From assembly GCA_910574195.1 (NCBI GenBank), contig CAJTBF010000016.1:1-64000 (forward strand): a DNA stretch of 64,000 nucleotides, read 5' to 3'. Positions within the stretch are counted from its first letter, which is position 1. Each line of letters starts with the position of its first letter. Under the pieces are notes generated by a model. It was not told where the DNA came from. It was given only the letters and a program-made list of their open reading frames with translations, and searched no databases. Shown here in pieces: positions 34,602 through 42,144 of the stretch. The DNA is from Lachnospiraceae bacterium. GTDB lineage: Bacteria; Bacillota; Clostridia; Lachnospirales; Lachnospiraceae. The translations under genes were made by a program, and so were the position numbers.

Positions 34602-36146
34602 CTAAATGCAATCTCTATTATAACTTCGTTTCCGCTCTTTCCTCTGTTGCTGTGTTGCTTCTCGTTTCTTTTCTTCTAAACGCTCGTGAATACTTCTCTT
34701 TTTTGTCTGCTCCGGTCTGTTTGCTCGGATTACCAGATACATTTTCTCCGACGGCTTCATTGCCTGATCCCATGCATTCTGCTGTTCCCGTACCTTGTCC
34801 AGTTCTTTCTTCGCAGCCTTATAAGCTTTCTTCACTTCCAGTGCATTTTCATATCCATTCATCCGTGGTATCTGGCTTAAGGTATCCTTTGACTTGCTCA
34901 GTTCCCGCTGCTTCCCGGCAATTTTCTGCTCCAATGCCTTCTTTTCCTTTCCATGAAACCACTTCTTCTGTACTTCCTTCATTTCTTTTTCCAGTTTAAT
35001 TATTGCCTGTTCAATGGCATAGATTCTCTGCTCCGTTCTCTTCATCTTCTTCAGGATATTATCAAGTTTCATGACTTCCGCTTCCTGTATTTCTGAACCT
35101 GGTCTTTCTCCTCCGGCCATAGGCGGAAGAGGTTCCGGTGTCACATCAATCCTCAGATCATGACTGAGCAGCGGATTCCCATTTTCATCAAATTCCGCAT
35201 TTCTGGTTTCTTTGATATACTGGATAAAACCTCTCAGCTTCCCGATTGCTGTCTGCAGGATCTTCCTGAACAGATCCGGTTTCCAGCCCTCACTGCGGAT
35301 AGATTCGGCAACAGGCTCAACTATCTCTGTACCCTTAGTGATACAAAGTTCTTCTTCCGTAACACCTTCCACCACAGCCCGATCCACCATGTTGTTCCAT
35401 TCCTGCCGGAGATAATTGTCGATCCGGATTTCTTTTTCTTTTGGATTATTCTTCCCGATCTTTCTGGTTGGCAGATATGGGCTGTTCCTGTCAAACACCT
35501 TCAGTTTCTCTGCCGGATCCTTTACCAGATCATTGATGATCTCCGTATAAAAATATTTCATATCCTGTGTAAATTTCTTCGATTTGAACTCCGGATTTTT
35601 CGGCTTGAAATAATGTTTTTCATAGACTTCCCCTTTTCTGATGATCTTACACCCTGGACGGATTTCTCCACTCTCATCCAGTATCTCTTTCTTCGTCCGG
35701 ACATGCTTCCCACTTTCATCGTAGAACAGATTTCTCGAAGCGATCTTCTCTTCCGGTATTTCAAATGCCTGTCTTTCCGAAAAGATCAGATGGATATGGA
35801 GGTTCGTTTTTCTCTTATTGTGATGAAGGGCGCTTGCCACTGCCACGTCATATTTTTCCACAAACTTTGCCGTAAAATATTTCAGCAGCATATCATGATC
35901 GTATCCGATCAGGCTGGGTGGCAGCATGATGATCAGCTCTCTGGCTTCAATACATTTTCCTTTTGTCCCGCTCCTGATAAAGTCTGCCTGATTTTCTTTT
36001 GACAGGTATCGCCAGAACTTCGGATCCACATTGCTGTAGGTGGCATACAGATTTTCCTGTCTCCTGGGATCTGAGATATAACGTACCCTGCCCCTGACGT
36101 GTGGCAATTTGACTGTCTGGATAAAGCAATTCTTTCCATTTGCCAT
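34602..36146 (-). CDS. MobA/MobL-type relaxase
   Basis: 514 residues. The relaxase nicks the element's oriT and pilots the strand into a recipient. The metal-binding three-His signature lies in ALHHNKRKTNLHIHLIFSER (about 106-125), FIQTVKLPHVRGRVRYIS is the N-terminal strand with an early catalytic Tyr, and the last ~170 residues form a basic coiled coil (KKMKRTEQRIYAIEQAIIKLE). No coupling protein or secretion genes are present, so transfer would need a helper. GGAAAGGAG precedes the ATG. It reads away from the candidate oriT. Confidence 0.88.
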   Translation of the reverse strand: MANGKNCFIQTVKLPHVRGRVRYISDPRRQENLYATYSNVDPKFWRYLSKENQADFIRSGTKGKCIEARELIIMLPPSLIGYDHDMLLKYFTAKFVEKYDVAVASALHHNKRKTNLHIHLIFSERQAFEIPEEKIASRNLFYDESGKHVRTKKEILDESGEIRPGCKIIRKGEVYEKHYFKPKNPEFKSKKFTQDMKYFYTEIINDLVKDPAEKLKVFDRNSPYLPTRKIGKNNPKEKEIRIDNYLRQEWNNMVDRAVVEGVTEEELCITKGTEIVEPVAESIRSEGWKPDLFRKILQTAIGKLRGFIQYIKETRNAEFDENGNPLLSHDLRIDVTPEPLPPMAGGERPGSEIQEAEVMKLDNILKKMKRTEQRIYAIEQAIIKLEKEMKEVQKKWFHGKEKKALEQKIAGKQRELSKSKDTLSQIPRMNGYENALEVKKAYKAAKKELDKVREQQNAWDQAMKPSEKMYLVIRANRPEQTKKRSIHERLEEKKREATQQQRKERKRSYNRDCI

Positions 36147-36280
36147 AGATCTCCTTTCCGGCGGTAGTACGTCAGATCAGCCCGCTGGTTACAATGCTGC
36201 TTTGCCCTGCAGGGTCTTCCGAAGGATCTCTTTAGGAACTGCCAGAGACAGTTTCATAAGAGAAAGAGCTCGACGCAGTC

Positions 36281-36332
36281 GCGAAATACACAGAGCATAG
36301 ACCGTCAGGTCTGTGCGATGGGTGTATTTCGC
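36281..36332. other. Candidate oriT (nested inverted repeats)
   Basis: GCGAAATACAC (36281-36291) and GTGTATTTCGC (36322-36332) form an 11-bp inverted repeat; inside it AGACC-gtca-GGTCT (36299-36312) forms a second hairpin. It lies about 135 bp ahead of the relaxase start in a 380-bp gene-free gap, where oriT is expected for MobA/L elements. The nick site is not identified. Confidence 0.5.
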
Positions 36333-36440
36333 TCTCAGTCGCCGAGGGCTGAGTTTCCGGCGTACCCGCCTGATATTTTGTGCCCGTATCCGGGCTTTTT
36401 CTTCTTCTGAAGATTTTAACTTTCAAAGTTTTTCTCCTCC

Positions 36441-36503
36441 TGTTTACGCCTTCCTGTTTACAAATTTCACTCTCTTCTGTAAACAAACCTTTGTAAACGA
36501 GAC
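36441..36503. repeat. Clustered GTTTAC/GTAAAC motifs
   Basis: Four copies of GTTTAC or its complement (TGTTTACGCC, CTGTTTACAA, CTGTAAACAA, TTGTAAACGA) lie within about 60 bp between vapE and the relaxase. They could be binding sites for the element's replication or transfer proteins. Confidence 0.4.
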
Positions 36504-36527
36504 GCAAAACATTTGAAAAGTTATCTT

Positions 36528-37892
36528 TTATTCAAAGGGCAGCTTTGCATCTTCATCTACTTTTACAAAACCGTCCCTGTCTTTTTTCGGGTGAATCCGC
36601 TTCCAGGAGCGCTGAATCCCAAGCCCGCCGGGGAACCGGTGAGTTCCGTGTTTCTCCCAGCCGGAGATCTCATTGTCCATCAGGTCCCCGATCTCCTTTG
36701 ACTGCCATTTCGGTACCATTCCCTCCTGATGAAAGACTTCCTGATAAATGATGGTAGAACATACATAATCTTCTTCGTAACGGTCCAGAAACGCCTGGAT
36801 CATCCCGGTCTGGGTGTCTTCCGGCATGAAGTCCTTTTGCAGAGATTTCACATATTCTTCCATATCCGGAGAAAATGTCAGAAGGAATTCGCCTCTGCGG
36901 TAGATCTCCATAGCCTCCGCCCATGCCTGGATGATGTACTCTCTGGAGGCTTTCTCATCCCGGTATATGGCAGTCTCCGCTTTCTCCGGGCAGACTTTTA
37001 CCGGCCCGAACCGACGATTTCCCGTCCGGTCAAAAGGCAGAAAGGCAAGATCATTGGAGGTACCGCAGAATACACACTGGTGGTAACGGTCTTCCGCTCT
37101 TCTCTCATAAGGGATCCGGTAAGTGTCCTTCTGTCTGCTCAGGAAAGATTTGGTCTCCTCAATGCTTTTGGCATTCGCCACCGCATTCATTTCCGACATC
37201 TCCACGATCCAGTGCCCCTGAAGATATTCATAAACTTTCTTATCATCCAGCCGTTTTACATCATCGGTGAACCATTCATCTTTGATCGCCAGATATTTGA
37301 AGAACGTTGACTTCCCGGTTCCCTGCCCGCCAACCAGACAGAGCATGATATCATATTTCTTCCCGGGCTCATACAGGCGGCTGATGGCCGCCAGCATGTG
37401 CATCTTCATAACCTCCCCGGAATATTCCGGATTCTCCGCCCCGAAGAAATGAGTCAGCATCCCGGCAATCCTCGGCCTGCCGTCCCACTTCAGGCTTTCC
37501 AGCAGGTCAATGATCGGATGGAAACTGTTATCGTTGGCTACAATATCTATCGCCTTGGCGATCACCCGGTCGCTTGTCAGCCCGTAATTCTTTTCCAAAT
37601 ACAAGGACAGGTTGTTCATATCCGTATCTGTCATCTGGACGCCCCTTCGCTTCCATGTCACCTTTTTCTTAATGTCGATCTGACAGGTCATCTCATTCCT
37701 GCATACAGCTTCCCGCAGACAGGGATCATGTTCCAGAACATACTTGCAGTTCTGGATGGTCTGCCGGATCCTGCCTTTCTCCGTCACTTCCAGATTGTCC
37801 CGGATCTCTTCCGGTGTCAGCATTTCCTGCTCTACAATATGCTCTAATTTCTTCAACGACTCCTCGCTGATATTCTTCCATTCGCTGCTCAA
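36528..37892 (-). CDS. VapE-family helicase/ATPase
   Basis: 454 residues of the virulence-associated E family, which drives replication of mobile islands. Walker A LVGGQGTGKSTFFK (about 187-200), a KRLDDKKVYEYLQGHWIVEMSEM segment with the acidic site, and VFCGTSNDLAFLPFDRTGNRRF (sensor region) are visible. The frame starts with TTG behind GGAGATGGAGAGGA; the next ATG would cut 23 residues. It overlaps the primase gene by 167 bp in another frame. The primase-VapE pair is the element's own replication module. Confidence 0.85.
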   Translation of the reverse strand: MSSEWKNISEESLKKLEHIVEQEMLTPEEIRDNLEVTEKGRIRQTIQNCKYVLEHDPCLREAVCRNEMTCQIDIKKKVTWKRRGVQMTDTDMNNLSLYLEKNYGLTSDRVIAKAIDIVANDNSFHPIIDLLESLKWDGRPRIAGMLTHFFGAENPEYSGEVMKMHMLAAISRLYEPGKKYDIMLCLVGGQGTGKSTFFKYLAIKDEWFTDDVKRLDDKKVYEYLQGHWIVEMSEMNAVANAKSIEETKSFLSRQKDTYRIPYERRAEDRYHQCVFCGTSNDLAFLPFDRTGNRRFGPVKVCPEKAETAIYRDEKASREYIIQAWAEAMEIYRRGEFLLTFSPDMEEYVKSLQKDFMPEDTQTGMIQAFLDRYEEDYVCSTIIYQEVFHQEGMVPKWQSKEIGDLMDNEISGWEKHGTHRFPGGLGIQRSWKRIHPKKDRDGFVKVDEDAKLPFE

Positions 37893-38472
37893 TCCTCTCC
37901 ATCTCCCTCCGTTTATAAATGAAAAATTCCGCTGTTTCCTCTCCGTCGCCGGTCAGAAGGATATCCAGATAATCATTGATCTTCCTCTCATTATCCAGTG
38001 CTTCCCGAAAGCGTTCCTGCTCAAAAGGATCCGGCTCAGACCCGTAAAACTGTTTCCAGAACCGGATCCACGACAGATAGTCAGTCAAAACCTTTACGGC
38101 GTGATTTTTCCAGGTTAAAACCTTGCTTTTTACCGAAAAATGATACCGACTTTGTACCATTGAAGGCTTCCTGTTCCTGAAGTTCTTTTGAGTGTTCTTG
38201 TGCTTTTCCAATTTGATCGGAAGTCTAAAGTCTCCAATCAGTTTTCTGGCTGCATCAAACTGAGAGATTCCAAAGAGCCTGGCAGTAAAATCTATCACAT
38301 CGCCTTTTGCACCACAGGCAAAGCAGAAATAGTTCTGATCGATCTTCATACTTGGATGCCGATCATCATGAAACGGACAGCACGCCATCTTGTTCCTGTT
38401 GATCTTGATCCCATACTGTTCTGCCGCCTTACCGGCCGAAACAAATGTCTTAATTTCCTGAAATATGTTCAC
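37726..38472 (-). CDS. CHC2 zinc-finger primase-like protein
   Basis: 248 residues. The DnaG-type CHC2 zinc finger is clear: CCPFHDDRHPSMKI and FCFACGAKGDVIDF (about 31-59). No TOPRIM core follows; instead a helical region leads to a Gly/Ser-rich tail (GRDPGQSGSDGERQDPADH) that is read from the same DNA as the vapE start. Starts with GTG behind GAAGGAGG. The tail may be an accident of frame; a -1/+1 shift into vapE is possible but unproven. It probably primes replication with VapE. Confidence 0.78.
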   Translation of the reverse strand: MNIFQEIKTFVSAGKAAEQYGIKINRNKMACCPFHDDRHPSMKIDQNYFCFACGAKGDVIDFTARLFGISQFDAARKLIGDFRLPIKLEKHKNTQKNFRNRKPSMVQSRYHFSVKSKVLTWKNHAVKVLTDYLSWIRFWKQFYGSEPDPFEQERFREALDNERKINDYLDILLTGDGEETAEFFIYKRREMERIEQRMEEYQRGVVEEIRAYCRAGNADTGRDPGQSGSDGERQDPADHPELQVCSGT

Positions 38473-38504
38473 GTATAACCTCCTTCTTTGAAATTTTTGA
38501 TTGT

Positions 38505-38568
38505 ATTCCGCAGAAGTCTTTGCTATACTTGATTTGCGAGACAGAGCATATCATTGACTCTGCGGAAT
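38505..38568. repeat. Inverted repeat upstream of the primase gene
   Basis: ATTCCGCAGA (38505-38514) and TCTGCGGAAT (38559-38568), perfect 10-bp arms 44 bp apart, in the gap before the primase gene. It could be an operator or part of the element's replication origin. Confidence 0.4.
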
Positions 38569-38583
38569 TTAGTCCTTGCCAAA

Positions 38584-38832
38584 CTACGCAAGGGCTTTTT
38601 CTTTTCTTACATCACGGAAATACCCTGTTTCTTCCCAGACTTTTCGATCCGGGCAGTAATAGCTGAACTCATTTGAGTTTTCCATCTTCATTGCAACGCC
38701 AAATTTAAAGATTCCCTGCCGGATCCCGAGCCGGATATAATGTGGATCCTTACCGATCGCCTGTGCAATTTCTTTAATCGGAACATTTCTTCCCGTAAAG
38801 GGCGGGAATTCAACATATAATTTCTTTTCCAT
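38584..38832 (-). CDS. Small element protein with possible HTH (82 aa)
   Basis: 82 residues: VPIKEIAQAIGKDPHYIRLGIRQGIFKFGVAM (about 17-48) looks like a MerR/excisionase-type helix-turn-helix that reads DNA. Proteins of this type are common beside integrases and often serve as directionality factors, but I cannot assign that here. GGAGGTGA lies before the ATG. Same orientation as the primase and XRE genes. Confidence 0.65.
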   Translation of the reverse strand: MEKKLYVEFPPFTGRNVPIKEIAQAIGKDPHYIRLGIRQGIFKFGVAMKMENSNEFSYYCPDRKVWEETGYFRDVRKEKALA

Positions 38833-38873
38833 TCACGTCACCTCCTTGTCCTGGCTGTATTTCTCATAATTTC

Positions 38874-39065
38874 CTATTCCAATAATTCCTGCATATCGAT
38901 ATCAAGCGCCTGTGACAGCTTATATGCCACCTGTGGAGAACAGCTTTTCCCCGCTTTGATACAGGATATGGTCTGTCTTGATACAGCGCTTTTATACGCA
39001 AGTTCTTTAATGGTCAGATTTTTCTTCCCCATCAAAATCTGCATTTTCAATGCATTAACCCTCAT
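38874..39065 (-). CDS. XRE-family regulator (63 aa)
   Basis: A Cro-like helix-turn-helix protein: LTIKELAYKSAVSRQTISCIKAG (about 17-39) is the recognition unit. GGAGGTGATAAT precedes the ATG. It is the first gene read from the strong minus-strand promoter and faces the longer XRE regulator across a shared operator region, an early/late switch layout. Confidence 0.85.
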   Translation of the reverse strand: MRVNALKMQILMGKKNLTIKELAYKSAVSRQTISCIKAGKSCSPQVAYKLSQALDIDMQELLE

Positions 39066-39112
39066 ATTATCACCTCCAATTTTTAAAAATATGAATTTTT
39101 AGTTCGTATTTC

Positions 39113-39141
39113 ATTATATGCATTAGAAATACATATGTCAA
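39113..39141 (-). promoter_or_regulatory. Perfect consensus promoter of the element's replication arm (TTGACA-17-TATAAT)
   Basis: On the minus strand TTGACA (39136-39141), 17-bp spacer, TATAAT (39113-39118). GTATTTC/GAAATAC half-sites at about 39105-39112, 39125-39131, 39155-39160 and 39171-39180 surround both promoters and are likely repressor operators. Confidence 0.8.
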
Positions 39142-39164
39142 GATATATTTTTATAAATACGCAC

Positions 39165-39193
39165 TTGCAATTCGTATTTCTATGTGTTAATAT
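39165..39193 (+). promoter_or_regulatory. Promoter of the XRE-integrase arm (TTGCAA-17-TAATAT)
   Basis: TTGCAA (39165-39170), 17-bp spacer, TAATAT (39188-39193). The TTCGTATTTC operator motif lies directly after the -35 box. It reads into the 196-residue XRE regulator and the integrase. Confidence 0.72.
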
Positions 39194-39218
39194 GGATGAA
39201 AGAGAGGTGAAATCAATC

Positions 39219-39809
39219 ATGAAATATGACACAAAACAGATTGGACTTAGGATCCGAACTGCCAGGAAACAAAAAGGCATGAATCAGACGCAACTGGCAA
39301 ATGCACTTGGCAAATCACTTCGCACGATCCAGAAATACGAAAGTGGTGAAATCGAAGTATCTATTGCCATGATCAATGAACTTGCCGGATTGCTTGATAC
39401 TACTTCTACCTATCTGATCGGATACGAAACCGATAGCAGACCACTGGCATATATGTCAGATGTTATGAAGTTTTTCTTTGAGCTCGATCAAATTCAGGAA
39501 CTGGGCTTTCGTATAGATGTTAAGCGTCCGCCTGAGCACAATAACTGGGAGTGTTCCATTACATTTAATGGTAAAGATATGTCGGCATCAGAAAACGCAG
39601 ATATGTGCCTGTTTTTAGAGGAATTTAACGAAAACAGAGAAGAATATACCGCTTACCGGCACACTGCAAAATCCTATCAGGACTGGAAAGATAAGACATT
39701 AGCCTACTATTCCACTATCCCATTATCAGAGAAAGAGCAGGTAGAACTTTCAGAGGAGGAACATATAAAACGAAGAAATGCTATTTTAAACAAACAGTTC
39801 GGAGAATAA
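39219..39809 (+). CDS. XRE-family repressor of the element (196 aa)
   Basis: An N-terminal helix-turn-helix (QIGLRIRTARKQKGMNQTQLANALGKSLRTIQKYESG, given here in two parts as residues 6-23 and 24-41) is followed by a C-terminal domain of unknown type (90-196). It starts at the ATG behind AGAGAGG; earlier ATGs lie in the promoter. Divergent from the small XRE gene, it is placed like a CI-type maintenance repressor and is co-directional with the integrase. Confidence 0.82.
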   Translation: MKYDTKQIGLRIRTARKQKGMNQTQLANALGKSLRTIQKYESGEIEVSIAMINELAGLLDTTSTYLIGYETDSRPLAYMSDVMKFFFELDQIQELGFRIDVKRPPEHNNWECSITFNGKDMSASENADMCLFLEEFNENREEYTAYRHTAKSYQDWKDKTLAYYSTIPLSEKEQVELSEEEHIKRRNAILNKQFGE

Positions 39810-39839
39810 GTCTCGCCAAAAGAAAGGAGACTTAACTTT

Positions 39840-40904
39840 ATGAAATTACCCAATGGCTATGGCAGCGTAGTAAAATTATCCGGAAAAAGGAGAAAACCCT
39901 ATATGGTTCGAAAGACTACCGGATATCATATTGATCCTGTAAAAGAAAAGAAAGTCGCTGACTATATTATTATCGGATATACCGCCACCAAAGCAGAAGG
40001 TCTGCAGATGCTGGCAGATTACAATCATAATCCATATGATACCAGAGCCGCAAAAATGACTTTTTCGGAAGTATATGAAGAATGGTCTAAAAAGAAATAT
40101 CCGACTGTATCAGAAAGCAACGTAAAAGGGTATTCAGCATCATACAAAGCCTGCACCATTCTTTATTCCAGAGTCTTTAAAGACCTGAAACTGGCAGACC
40201 TTCAGCAGGTCATCGACACCTGCGGGAAAAATTATCCGACACTGAAGAAAATAAAGATACTGTTTAATCAGTTATATGATTTTGCTTTAAAAAATGACAT
40301 CTGCAACAAAGATTATTCTTCTTTCGTTGATATCGTTCAGTACAAGGACAGAAATCCGAATAAGCACAGCAGAAATAAATTTACAAAAGATGAAATCGCC
40401 AAAATCTGGACGATGAAAGATGATAAATATTATCAGATCATTCTCATGCTTCTCTATAACGGTACACGTATTTCAGAATTTCTTTCCTTAAAAAAGGGAA
40501 ACGTGCATCTGGATAAGCAATACTTTGATGTGATTGAAAGCAAAACAGAGAATGGCATCAGAAAGGTTCCGATTGCGGACAAACTCCTTCCGTTCTATAA
40601 AGGCTGGTATGAATCCTGTCCGGACTGTGAATATCTTCTGCATACAGAGGATGGCAAGCCTTTTAAGTACCGCAATTATTATGACAGCTACTGGACACCG
40701 CTTACAGAGCAGATTGGAATTAACCGGACGCCTCACTGTACCAGACATACATGCATATCCATGCTATCGGAGGCAGGAGTCCAGGACACTACTATCAAAA
40801 AAATTGTAGGTCACTCCGGAGCTATGAGCCTGACTGAAAAGGTCTATACGCATCTGGATGTACAGATACTTGTTGATGCCATAAACAGAACATTAGAGGA
40901 ATAA
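39840..40904 (+). CDS. int: Tyrosine integrase of the IME
   Basis: 354 residues. The catalytic set is intact: R210 (NGTRISE), H299 and R302 (HCTRHTC), H325 (VGHSG) and the nucleophile Y336 (KVYTHLD). An N-terminal AP2-like arm-binding start (NGYGSVVKLSGKRRKPYMVR) and a SAM-like core-binding domain precede it. It is 150 bp from the rpsI end that serves as attB, the usual place. AAAGGAG lies before the ATG. Confidence 0.95.
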   Translation: MKLPNGYGSVVKLSGKRRKPYMVRKTTGYHIDPVKEKKVADYIIIGYTATKAEGLQMLADYNHNPYDTRAAKMTFSEVYEEWSKKKYPTVSESNVKGYSASYKACTILYSRVFKDLKLADLQQVIDTCGKNYPTLKKIKILFNQLYDFALKNDICNKDYSSFVDIVQYKDRNPNKHSRNKFTKDEIAKIWTMKDDKYYQIILMLLYNGTRISEFLSLKKGNVHLDKQYFDVIESKTENGIRKVPIADKLLPFYKGWYESCPDCEYLLHTEDGKPFKYRNYYDSYWTPLTEQIGINRTPHCTRHTCISMLSEAGVQDTTIKKIVGHSGAMSLTEKVYTHLDVQILVDAINRTLEE

Positions 40905-40993
40905 CTTTGTTGCAAACGTGTTGCAAATGCGTTACAAACGGAGCAAATTTCACTCCGTTTCACGACATTCCACAATGTTTCCGGAGAAGTGAA

Positions 40994-41026
40994 AAACCCC
41001 GGAAACATAAGGAGTTTCCAGGGTTT
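40994..41026 (-). terminator. Element-supplied terminator for rpsI
   Basis: AAACCCCGGAAAC and GTTTCCAGGGTTT pair; on the minus strand the hairpin follows rpsI by about 30 bp and ends in GGTTTTTCAC. It replaces the host terminator displaced to 18.5 kb by the insertion. Confidence 0.72.
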
Positions 41027-41052
41027 GTAAGCATTTCGATATTCTCTTTTGA

Positions 41053-41445
41053 TTATCTCTTGGAGAACTGCGGTGCGCGTCTTGCAGACTTGAGACCGTA
41101 TTTCTTTCTTTCTTTCATTCTCGGATCACGTGTCAAATAACCCGCTTTCTTGAGAATTGGTCTGTATTCTGCATCTGCTTCCAGCAATGCACGGGAAATT
41201 CCGTGACGGATTGCTCCTGCCTGTCCTGTATAGCCACCACCGTGTACGTTCACCAGTACATCGAACTTATCCAGTGTATCTGTTGCTACAAGAGGCTGAC
41301 GAACAACCACCTTCAATGTCTCCAGTCCCAAATATTCATCAATGTCTCTTTTATTTATCGTGATCTTGCCTGTTCCAGGCACAAGATATACTCTTGCGAT
41401 TGATTTTTTTCTTCTTCCTGTTCCGTAGTATTTTGCATTAGCCAC
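41053..41445 (-). CDS. rpsI: 30S ribosomal protein S9
   Basis: 130 residues, full length. [14 protein letters not shown], the [24 protein letters not shown] core and the conserved C-terminal tail ending FSKR that reaches the P-site tRNA are all present. The element has restored the reading frame exactly and changed only the stop (TAA here, TGA in the left copy). It follows rplM by 26 bp in the usual L13-S9 operon. Confidence 0.98.
   Translation of the reverse strand: MANAKYYGTGRRKKSIARVYLVPGTGKITINKRDIDEYLGLETLKVVVRQPLVATDTLDKFDVLVNVHGGGYTGQAGAIRHGISRALLEADAEYRPILKKAGYLTRDPRMKERKKYGLKSARRAPQFSKR
41055..41071. other. Right attachment site (attR core) inside rpsI 3' end
   Basis: ATCTCTTGGAGAACTGC spans the last five codons of rpsI (QFSKR on the minus strand). 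Identical to 18573-18589. Beyond the core the two copies differ, so the boundary is well defined. Confidence 0.78.
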
Positions 41446-41471
41446 TGTAATATCCTCCTTTCAACCTCTTC

Positions 41472-41900
41472 CTAAAATGTCAGCGCTTCCGGCTTCTGCG
41501 CCTGCTGTGCATGTTCCGGTCCGGCATATACATGAAGTTTCTTAATCATTGCTCTTCCCAAAGGTCCTTTCGGAAGCATTCCTTTTACAGCCAGCTCCAC
41601 AACTTTCTCCGGTTTCTTTTTCATCATCTCTGCCAGAGTCGTCTCTTTCATACCGCCTACATATTCAGAATGATGATAGTAAATCTTCTGCTGCAGCTTT
41701 CTTCCCGTTACCTTTACCTTTTCTGCATTTACAACAATTACATAATCACCTGTATCAACATGAGGTGTAAATTCCGGCTTATTCTTTCCTCTCAACACCT
41801 TCGCAACTTCGGAAGCAAGACGTCCCAGCGTACAGCCTTCTGCATCCACTACATACCATTTTCTTTCAATCTTGTCTGGATTCGCCATATAAGTTTTCAT
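41472..41900 (-). CDS. rplM: 50S ribosomal protein L13
   Basis: 142 residues, standard length. [48 protein letters not shown] and MLPKGPLGR identify L13. First gene of the operon with rpsI. A ~200-nt leader containing two GC hairpins separates it from a consensus promoter, consistent with autogenous control by L13. Confidence 0.98.
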   Translation of the reverse strand: MKTYMANPDKIERKWYVVDAEGCTLGRLASEVAKVLRGKNKPEFTPHVDTGDYVIVVNAEKVKVTGRKLQQKIYYHHSEYVGGMKETTLAEMMKKKPEKVVELAVKGMLPKGPLGRAMIKKLHVYAGPEHAQQAQKPEALTF

Positions 41901-42100
41901 GGAAGTTCCTCCTGTTATTTTTCATTTTCTCTCTTATCCGTATATACATAACGTTACAACGCTTCCTTCTCTTACCGGCAGGATACCGGGTCGGAAATGT
42001 TACGGATATTCTTGGCCGGATTCCATCCGGCTTCTACTGCTTTTATATGAAATCAGTATACTCCGGGGCTTTGGTGTATACTGTTTCTCCCGTTTTCACG
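41901..42100 (-). promoter_or_regulatory. rplM leader, candidate L13 autoregulatory RNA
   Basis: On the minus strand the leader holds a perfect hairpin GCCGGAT-GGA-ATCCGGC (42015-42031) and a second one built on ACCCGG..CCGGT (about 41974-41990). L13 leaders that bind the protein are known in Firmicutes; whether this one belongs to that class needs a covariance-model search. Confidence 0.5.
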
Positions 42101-42107
42101 CTGTAAT

Positions 42108-42136
42108 ATTATAGTATGCCACAAATGGAATGTCAA
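42108..42136 (-). promoter_or_regulatory. Perfect consensus promoter of rplM-rpsI
   Basis: On the minus strand TTGACA (42131-42136), 17-bp spacer, TATAAT (42108-42113), with an A-rich tract upstream. The strength fits ribosomal protein genes. Confidence 0.88.
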
Positions 42137-42144
42137 CCGTTTTT

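Larger units (their letters stand above)
18573..41071. mobile_element. Integrative mobilizable element (IME) in rpsI 3' end, carrying DISARM-like cargo
   Basis: ATCTCTTGGAGAACTGC is repeated at 18573-18589 and at the rpsI end 41055-41071, and a tyrosine integrase lies next to the right copy. Inside are a MobA/MobL relaxase, CHC2 primase, VapE helicase and divergent XRE regulators, but no mating-pair channel, so it would need a helper. The DNA is visibly more AT-rich than the flanks, especially in the defence genes. A third degraded att-like site near 20174 suggests that 18.6-20.18 kb is an older decayed element and that the intact one runs from about 20.18 to 41.07 kb. Confidence 0.82.

Noticed and set aside
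36232-36507. Minus-strand frame across the oriT region (possible MobC)
   Set aside because: TTG start, low-complexity product, no MobC motif, and it spans the inverted repeats.
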